Shown here: positions 57,001 through 64,000 of the stretch, piece after piece
How positions within the stretch are numbered: position 1 is the first letter of the stretch
How the letters are laid out: each line of letters opens with the position of its first letter
Assembly: GCA_036936605.1 (NCBI GenBank)
Contig: JAUPFV010000004.1
Span: forward strand, 135,603,473-135,667,472
Source of the DNA: Limnanthes douglasii subsp. nivea
Taxonomy: Eukaryota; Streptophyta; Magnoliopsida; Brassicales; Limnanthaceae
Direction of reading: 5' to 3'
DNA: 64,000 nucleotides
Notes under the pieces: generated by a model
Told to the model about the DNA's origin: nothing
What the model saw: only the letters and a program-made list of their open reading frames with translations
Database searches by the model: none
Made by a program: the position numbers and the translations under genes

Positions 57001-57890
57001 AGCAAAAATGATTAAATTAAAATTAAAATGAAGGATCCAACAAAAATATCCTTGGAATGGAAATCACAAGAGATGAGCATAAAAGAGCTTTGCAATTATC
57101 TAAGTCCAAGTACATCGATCGTGTTTAGCAGAGATTTAACATGGGTGATACCGAGCCAGTTAATACACCATTAGCACGTCACATTCATATATCCAAGGAT
57201 CAATCCTCTCACAAGGAGGAAGATAAAGATTGCATGGTTAAGGTTTGTTACACCTCGGCTATTGGAGTTTGATGTATGCAGTGGTTTGTACGAGGCAAAA
57301 CATTGGTCGTGCAGTGGTAATTGTGAGCAGGTGTATGTCTAACCTAGGGAAAATTCATCGGGAAGCTGTAAAGTGGATTTTGAGGTACGTACCAGGAACC
57401 AAAAGAAGGTGTTTGTACTTTAATAAGGGTGAGTTAAAGGTACAAGGCTACATAGATGCACATTTTAGAGGTGGAGTTAAACACCACCGATTATATATTC
57501 ACTGTTGGAACTGTAGTTGTTAGTTGGATGTCAAAGTTACACTAAAATGGTCACTATATCCACTACAAAGACTCAGTATGTTGCAATGACCAAAGCTAAT
57601 AAAAATATTACATAGCTTCAAGGTCTGTTAACCGAGTTAGGATTCATACATAAGAAGAACATTTTACATAGTGATAGTCAGAGTGCAATTCACTTGGCGA
57701 ATAATTCAAAATTTCATTCGAGAACTAAAATATCGGTCTTCGTAATCATTTCATCAGATTTTTATTGAAAGATGAAGTGCTAATATTGGAAAAGAATCCA
57801 AAGAAGCAAGAATCCAGATGATATGTGGACAAAAACAGTAGTCATTGAAAAACTGAAGTCATGTCTAACTTGAGTAGGTTAACAAGAGTA
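54048..57890 (+). pseudogene. Copia-D gag-pol, heavily decayed
   Basis: Traceable pieces: gag start VRFKNFDGADFGFWKMQIED (54068-), protease WVLDSGDSFYVTSKKEFF (54870-), integrase N-part MWHKRFGHISEKGMKIMHSKG (55290-) and core ENTTS...DNGGEYENTRF (~55650), post-integrase LPNKKCILIGYGNDE (~56005), RT block KWVYRVKEEHDGS (~56510) and FSPVVKFN, RNase H SYTKMVTISTTKTQYVAMT (~57535), and the terminal DSQSAIHLANNSKFHSRTK. Pieces fall in all three frames with many stops. Same branch as Copia-1, judging from the TNT1-like gag and RNase H. Confidence 0.8.
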
Positions 57891-57924
57891 ACAACATTAA
57901 AAAGATATGTTGCATATATCAAGG

Positions 57925-58428
57925 TGTGAAGGCAGATTGGTATCGAACTTCTGATTTCTGCCTTTCTTTCCCATGACGACTAAGAACAGACAAATAAAAA
58001 ATTTCCATTGTACACCATTGTGTTATGCTGTAGCTCGGATAGGCACTACGTATTGATGTAGTACATTCAACACTATAAATTCAGACGCAGGGTTGAAGAA
58101 GTTTTGAATTCTAAGAGAACAATGACATAATTTAGTGAATCATTACTGGCTTATTAAGCAAAGTTAATTACCATTATATTTGTTTCTTATTTCTCTGTAT
58201 GTTAAACTTTATATCAAAAACAATAACTATGTATTTTAATTGTATCGAATAGACGAAATCACAAATTCCTTTATAATAAAATCGATCTGCAGCATGTCCG
58301 GAGATATAGACATAATTTGGTGAACTTTATAAACAATTTGTGTGCTTTAATTTTAATTTTTTATTTTACTCTTATTTTTCTATTTTTCTCATTAATATGA
58401 TTACAAGAAAATATATATTTTCTCAGTA
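57925..58428 (+). repeat. Copia-D 3' LTR (diverged)
   Basis: Partner of 53577-53988. About 90 bp longer near its 5' end. Confidence 0.6.
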
Positions 58429-58639
58429 AGTTCTACGTCTATATGTACGAATATACCGTTATAATCACACTTTTTTTGGTATAAAAAGCATTATATTAAT
58501 GAAAACAAATTTACAGAGTTGACATGTGGTTCAGGGCCATATTACAATGCAGTCGGATTGTATTCTAGAGTGAAATAAATTACAGGTGTTACAAAGGGAG
58601 AGAGATGTTAGTGTTATAGAATCTGTATCTTATGTCTGA

Positions 58640-59630
58640 AAGGATTCTGAAAGCAATGCTAGAGGCCATGGAGTGGTTGCTATTGAAGATTCTCTCATTG
58701 CGCTCTCGCCGGATGTGGTAAATCGTGGTGCAGAAAGCCGTACGCCAGATATGGGTGTTGGGATTCGAGGTAGGCCATTTAGAGGCTTCAGTTATCCAAG
58801 TGTTCCAGGTAGTGGGTTGATCTGGGAACTAGGGCTTTGCACATATGTTTTCCCAGTTGGAGGAGGCGAAGGGGCATGAGACCATGATGTGATCAACATT
58901 TTCAGGCGAGGTTGAGCAAAGGGTGCACTCCGGGGGGAGTCGATACCCCATCTGATGAGATTGTCACGAGTAGATAGCTTATTTGGAATGGTCAGCCAAC
59001 AGATAAAAGAGTGCCTAGGGATTGAATATTTATTCCAAATGAGAGAACTCCATATGACTTTCGCCTTGGAAGGGCGGATTGCCTAGTAAGTGCTGCTGCT
59101 GATAGTGAATTGGGGTTTGGATTTGTTGGGAATCCAAAGAAAGGTATCTTCTTCAGATGAGGGGGGGAGGAGTTCAGTTAAAGCGGTTCTTATTTCTTCC
59201 AAGTGAGATAGCATGTGGCGATTTTGGGCTCTGGCATGGGAGGGCCAGTGCCAATTGCCACTTAGATTAAGGTCTGAAACAACTGAGAGGTTACGGGGTC
59301 GAGAAAGGTTGGTGATGCTTCATCCGAAACAGTTTACGAGAAAGGAAGGGAAGAGTCACGGATAAAACCATATAAAGGTCTTTGATCCGTTACCGATGGC
59401 CACCCTATAGAGGCCAGTTGTGATTTTTCTGAGCTTTAGGATTTTTCTCCATCCCCAACTTGAGTTGGCCGGTGTGGGGATTGTCCAAATGTTTTTGTTC
59501 TTCATCCTTTCCTCGATGGTCCATTGGGTCCACAAAGAGTTGGGGTTCTTTCTGAAGATAGACCAGAAATATTTTAGGGTGGCCACCTGATTCCAAATTC
59601 TAAGGTTTGATTTAGAATAGAAGCCAAACC
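58640..59630 (-). pseudogene. LINE-type RT C-terminus with zinc-binding domain
   Basis: On minus, KNKNIWTIPTPANSSWGWRK and ITTGLYRVAIGNGSKTFIWF lead into FICWLTIPNKLSTRDNLIRW and, after a one-base shift at a C-run (~58930-58945), ECTLCSTSPENVDHIMVSC. CxxC...HxxxxxC is the zf-RVT region (PF13966-like) that ends the ORF2 of plant non-LTR retrotransposons or their domesticated relatives. The RT core itself is absent. Toward 58640 the minus strand carries further open but unassigned sequence. No poly(A) tail or target duplication is visible. Confidence 0.65.
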
Positions 59631-59639
59631 AAAAACTAA

Positions 59640-60149
59640 AAGATAATTAATGATCTTAAGCCATGAGAGGATAGAGAGTGTGATATTGAGACGTGTCAAC
59701 AACAGGAATCGGCATGAACTGCCACATCGAAATTCCTGGATAACTAATAAAAAGGAATCATTTTGTCACCAATTATTTATCCTGGTGAAAGCCATTTTCC
59801 CTTGTTGAGAACTAATGGCTTTCACTTGTCTCTCGATTGTCTTTTTTTTAGTTTTAAGCCTTAATTTCTCGCCATGTAGCTCATGCTTCTCGACCTATAT
59901 AACAAAATTCCACTCAAATTAACTAAAGTCTGTATCTTGATTTCAAAATTTGATTTCATCATAGCTAATCTTGACTTTGATATCTTTTTTTTAAAAATAA
60001 GGCAGATTTGCTATAAAGCATGAAAACATTAAAACTGATGTTTACTTTGAGTTCACTAACCTTTTCCACTAAACTCTAATTTTATGGTATTTTCATTCAA
60101 GCTTTACAAAAATAAAAATTATATTAGATTTTGTTTTATTGGAATCTAG

Positions 60150-60150
<1 letters not shown>
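59640..60150. other. Spacer; no gene
   Basis: AT-rich, no recognisable domain or RNA. Confidence 0.5.

Positions 60151-60185
<35 letters not shown>
60151..60185. repeat. (AT)n microsatellite
   Basis: About 17 uninterrupted AT units directly left of the SINE. Confidence 0.95.
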
Positions 60186-60188
<3 letters not shown>

Positions 60189-60197
60189 GTTATTTGA

Positions 60198-60416
60198 TTT
60201 TTTATGTTTATGAGGGAACCCGTATCCGCTATTCAAATAGGTGAGTGCGCACATAGTAAACCCTCGGTCTGACGCAATAGCCTACAAACCAACGTTAGAA
60301 GTTCAACCACACAAGGTGACAAGCTCAACCAAGAAAATGTTGTTGAGGATATCAGACTCATGACCTCTGGTCACAAGCTCTACTTACTCCACCAATTCGG
60401 CTACCGCTTTTGGAGA
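60198..60416 (-). mobile_element. tRNA-derived SINE (219 bp) with 9-bp target duplication
   Basis: On minus the head reads GGTAGCCGAATTGGTGGAG, a Pol III box A (TAGCCGAATTGG) as in a tRNA 5' half. A box-B-like GGTCATGAGTCTGAT follows ~45 bp later. The body (CAGACCGAGGGTTTAC, GTGCGCACT, GGGTTCCCTCAT) resembles the Au-SINE family as I recall it. A short T/A-rich tail ends it. Perfect direct repeats GTTATTTGA flank it (60189-60197 and 60417-60425). It would be transcribed by Pol III and copied by LINE enzymes. It is non-coding. Confidence 0.75.
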
Positions 60417-60425
60417 GTTATTTGA

Positions 60426-60972
60426 ACATCTTGAACGTATTGATTTGGGTTTTTTTGGACTTGGGATTTTTTATTTGGGATTCTGGATTGAAGATTTGAA
60501 ATTTCAGATTTGATGCTCCCTATGTTTCATAATATGTGTCTTTTTAAAAGAATTTTTCGTACTCATTTTCCAATGCAGCACTTATTACATATATATTCAA
60601 CTTTGAACTAATAAAATAGTTAACTTTTGGCAGAAGTTATTACCAATCAAATTTACTTTCTTTTATTCTTTCAAATTCACTATTAATTTCTTTAATATTA
60701 AGGAAAAAACCTTAAACTACACAGATTATAAAAATTGAGTGAGTATTTGATATTTGATATTTGAGATTTGACATTTGAGATTTGACATTTGACATTGAGA
60801 TTAAGATTGAGATTAAAGATTTGAAATGTGAAATTGGAATAAAAAAAATTCTTGACATTCAAGATTCTGATTGAAGATTTGGAGTTTTGGATTTGACATT
60901 TTGTATTGGAGATTTGAGATTTTAGTTTGTTCAATATTTTGTATGTGTGTTTTTATTATGGTTAGTCGTAAA
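60426..60972. other. Low-complexity DNA, 'gatttga/gacatttga' runs
   Basis: Between about 60735 and 60930 a degenerate 7-12-bp motif (atttgaga, gatatttga, gacatttga) is repeated many times. Near 60515 'gctccctatgtttcataatatg' resembles one end of a Stowaway MITE, but no second end is seen. Confidence 0.5.
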
Positions 60973-61456
60973 TGGTGTGGATAAAAGTAGCCTGAGGGTA
61001 GGCTGGTAATTTCAAGTGGAGTTTTAGGGCGGTGTATGGGTGTTTCACGGTGGTGTGGTGGTGTTTAAGGGTGGTTTAAAGTGTTTCAAGGGTGGAGAGA
61101 GAATTAAGCAGCCTGGCAGCAGTTAATTTTTCTTACCCATAGTTAAAGCTGGTGGTTGGGTATTTATAGTGTGAAATTTGGGCCCTTATGGGCTTTCGGG
61201 TCAAGTTTAATGGACCCGGGTCATGTTTAAAGACCCATGAGTTTTAAGCAGATGTACAGGTAGCTTAGTCAGATAGTGATTAGGTTTTTTTAGTACTTTA
61301 GTCGTAGTCCGAACTGCCTTATGTTTGCAGTGTTCAAGATCATCTGTCCGGTTCAATCAGTGCTGTTCGAATTGAAGTCATGGAGTCTGTCCGAATTTAC
61401 GGGGTGGTTTACTTTGGACTACCCTTCCGGGGAGCTCTTCGAATTCGGACTCATCA
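60973..61456. mobile_element. Solo LTR of a Gypsy-2-related Tat element (484 bp)
   Basis: Begins TGGTGTGGATAAAAG and ends GGACTCATCA, the same termini as the Gypsy-2 LTRs, and shares inner blocks such as 'atgggctttcgggtca' and 'agcttagtca..tagtgattaggttt'. A perfect 5-bp target duplication GTAAA flanks it (60968-60972 and 61457-61461). No internal region is present, so LTR-LTR recombination removed the rest. Orientation follows the Gypsy-2 LTR (minus). Confidence 0.88.
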
Positions 61457-61469
61457 GTAAATATGTTAT

Positions 61470-64000
61470 GTTTCAGTAAATTAGTGTTCAACTAGACGGA
61501 ATGAACTACACCCACTGAAGTTATGTTATGAAAAATGTTTTGTATGAAAAAATTATGTGAAACTATTTTACAGGTGTACTGGTTAAACCTATATATGGGA
61601 AAGGAACCAGCTGGTATTCGTCGACAATTGAGAATGTGACAATTCAAAAATTATTGTGTGTATTAAAAATAATTACCCACTATAGTCGTATTCAGTTGGC
61701 TAAGGAAGAGACATATACATAACTTGTATACACAATCTAATTTTGCTAAATAATATATTTGAATCAAATATTCTCAAACTTCAGAGTAATGATATGAGTA
61801 TTCAGGACTTTTATTATGCGATGACTAATCTCTGAGATCAAATGGCTCTCCCGGAATATGTAAAGCTATGAGAATCATAACTATATATTACTCATAGAGA
61901 AGAACAACATCTTAGTACAGTTTTTTGTGGCTCTTCAGAATGTTTTTGAAGGATTATGTGGGATAATATTCCTTGATTTCATATACCTTATATTCGTTTA
62001 TAATAGATTATTAGCATAAAATATTTGGCTAAATTGAAAGATCGATAAAGGGTATATGAGAGATCTAATTTCTTTCGTCTATGTTGTTTGATAACAAGAT
62101 TTTCCTAGTAACTAAAACATACTAGTTTATAAGATCATTCGGGATCAATGTGCTTTCTGCAAATATAAGGATCATTGGAAGGCTCGTTGTCCAAAATTAT
62201 AAATAAATACAAACAAAAACAACAAAAATGACCACCACAATGATAGCGCACCCTAGAGATCATTCAATGGATGTATCACCCACCTCAGGTTAACAACAAT
62301 ATTATCATTGCCCCATCATTGGAACTATATATATTCGAACTATTTAAAAAGTTTATTTAACCACATGTCATATCAATCTCATTCAATAAACGTATGTTTA
62401 TGTTTGGTAAATTAGGTAACTCATTTATTATGGTTCTTCGACACATGAAATTCTCATTATTTGTATCATGATCTTGATTATTTTATTTTTATTGATTATG
62501 TTTTACCTTTTTTCTTTCATTACTACCGACGATACTTCGATGTCACTGACAGTGATTAGGTATGTTGACACATCTTATTTATCTGTTTCAAATGTATACC
62601 ATATTGATAGTCTAAGTTTAAATCTCGTATATAAGGGTCAACTCTGTGATCGTAGTCTTTGAAGGTGACTTAGACAAGCCATATAGAAGGAGGACTCTAT
62701 ATTTTAGATGATATCAAAGTATTAGATGTGTCTCCCTCTAGTGTAGATTTTCTATCTTTTCGTCATAGTAATTTGCATTTTGATTTTTCTCTTTGACTTG
62801 TTTGTTTTTCACATTGAATGTCTCGTTTAAAGTTTTTGGTGACTACATGAGTTTAGATTATTCGACAATCATGATATTTTGATTGTAGTGGTTGTAAATT
62901 GGCTCAATTTTCAACATTGAATTTTTATAAAAGTATTTAATTTTCAATTGCGTCATTTGGTCTTGTGCATTCTGATAATTGTATACACTATGCATGGGTT
63001 TATTTTATAAAAGACATACATGATTTCTTTACCATATTCAACAACTTTTGAGCTCTTATGAGAATACAACATTCAAATGGAACAAAATTTTGTCGTGTGA
63101 TTTTAGGGGTGAATACACTTCTAACATATTTTTTTCAGTTATTTATTTCAGATGAGAATATCCACCAAACCTCTAGCACAAACACTCATCAATAATGGTA
63201 TTGTCGAAATGAAAAATCGTCATCTTGTTGAAGCAACTTGATTAGTCTTATTTTTAAATAAGGTTCTTGATGTGTTTTTGGGAAAAGTAAAACTTACGTA
63301 TGCTTATATAATCAACAGAATCTATACATCTCATAATTCAGATTTATCCTTTTTTGAATATTTTTATGATCGTTCATCTGATTATTGTTCAATTTTACTG
63401 GCTTTGTTCTTAAACCACATGCTGAACAAATTAAATTATATATTTGGCTTGTTTAATGTGTATTTATTGTTATGTTATCATTAAAAACCATATCTTTGCT
63501 ATCATCCAGTTAGTAAAAAATTATATGTCTCACGTCATGTTGTGATTTAGACCATATATTTTTTTTAATTTGTTCACATCATATGTCACAGTCATGTGTT
63601 GATGAATATGTAACAAATAATTTGTTTTATTTGGTTTCAACTTTCCATGTCCCTGCTCATGTAACCATTTGGTTGTCAAAAAATATTTTAGATGATCATC
63701 TTCTGTGTTAGTACACTTGTATTCATAAGTCTTCTGAACTCTCGGATTTTGAGTAATCATCTTATTCTACTTCATTTTCCTATTTTGGTTCTTTTGTTCA
63801 TCGTATTTACGATTCTTTATCATATAGAGAGATAATTTGTGATCCCTTAGCATGTTATTGAGCCGAGGAGCTTATTACATTACACTAAACGTATACATAT
63901 GATTTTTATGTCTTTTGAGAAACATACCATTGGTTCTTGTTGAATCTGGAATATTAAATCAAAATACAATGGATTTGTTGAACTATACAAGGATAGACTT
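61470..64000 (+). mobile_element. Copia-B: second copy of the Copia-A family, cut by window end
   Basis: Follows Copia-A step by step: gag start (QLDGMNYT-like at ~61490), a well-kept zinc knuckle CAFCKYKDHWKARC (62152-62193), protease region (YQSHSINV, ~62370), GGLYILDDIKVLDVS (~62685), integrase (~62990-63240), its end block (~63300-63720) and the first RT residues at the edge (~63950). The solo LTR at 60973 is inserted within or just before its 5' part. LTRs are not seen. Frames are broken throughout. Confidence 0.75.

Larger units (their letters stand above)
53577..58428 (+). mobile_element. Copia-D: old TNT1-like Ty1/copia element
   Basis: 5' LTR about 53577-53988, PBS 53991-54002 (TGGTATCAAAGC, one change from the usual site), decayed gag-pol to ~57890, 3' LTR about 57925-58428. 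The LTRs share 'attgtacacca', 'gttttgaattctaagaga', 'agacataattt' and 'attacaagaa' but differ widely, so the element is old. No target duplication is readable. Confidence 0.8.

Noticed and set aside
58673..58879. 68-codon plus-strand frame
   Set aside because: It is the reverse of the LINE zinc-domain region and shows no domain of its own.
60515..60700. Stowaway MITE starting at 'ctccctatgtttcataa'
   Set aside because: Only one end is similar. No inverted partner and no TA duplication were found.
1..64000. CRISPR arrays, rRNA or intact tRNA genes
   Set aside because: None seen. The only tRNA-like sequences are primer binding sites and the SINE head.

Overview
The window looks like nuclear DNA from a flowering plant, most likely a eudicot. 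It is AT-rich, has spliced genes with short GT-AG introns, carries two plant-specific DUF26 (cysteine-rich repeat) genes, and is packed with Ty1/copia and Ty3/gypsy LTR retrotransposons that use TGGTATCAGAGC-type primer sites, plus a MULE-like element, a TRIM and a tRNA-derived SINE. I cannot name the species. Only two ordinary cellular genes are visible: a complete cysteine-rich receptor-like kinase (CRK; 15790-18766, minus, 7 exons, 653 aa) and a DUF26 secretory protein of the CRRSP type (43387-44388, minus). Almost everything else is transposon sequence of different ages.

Layout: 1-5010, gag-pol of a minus-strand Tat-like gypsy element (Gypsy-1), then ~14 tandem ~58-bp repeats (5270-6080). 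6538-7330, the end of a copia element whose LTR runs straight into a primer binding site. 7331-8966, AT-rich, no gene. 8967-10619, a non-autonomous MULE-like element with ~400-bp inverted ends. 11997-12487, a broken hAT-like BED finger. 12488-15789, no recognised gene. 15790-18766, CRK. 19442-19970, a TRIM cut short by Copia-1 (19985-24869, one-frame polyprotein with about eleven stops). 24870-36900, an old gypsy element (Gypsy-3) split inside its reverse transcriptase by a 9.6-kb Tat element (Gypsy-2, 26501-36078). 37690-37930, another Tat gag scrap. 38871-41530, the gag-to-RT part of a decayed copia (Copia-A). 43387-44388, CRRSP gene. 46835-47330, copia integrase scrap. 47832-53266, a very young copia element (Copia-Ale) with near-identical LTRs and a perfect AAACC target duplication. 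53577-58428, a decayed TNT1-like copia (Copia-D). 58880-59630, a LINE RT tail. 60198-60416, a SINE. 60973-61456, a solo LTR related to Gypsy-2. 61470-64000, a second copy of the Copia-A family (Copia-B), cut by the window end.

The most interesting object is in Gypsy-2. Between its integrase and its 3' LTR lies a ~960-codon gene on the opposite strand (27316-30279). It has its own TATA-like box, an 80-bp intron with correct phase, a region resembling the 'putative gypsy type transposon' family (PF04195), and a coiled-coil tail. It is now broken by eight stops and two frameshifts, but it is convergent with pol, so the element could make overlapping sense and antisense RNA. The second point of interest is the CRRSP gene: retaining or removing its single 180-bp intron switches between a plainly secreted protein and one ending in a hydrophobic, GPI-signal-like tail.
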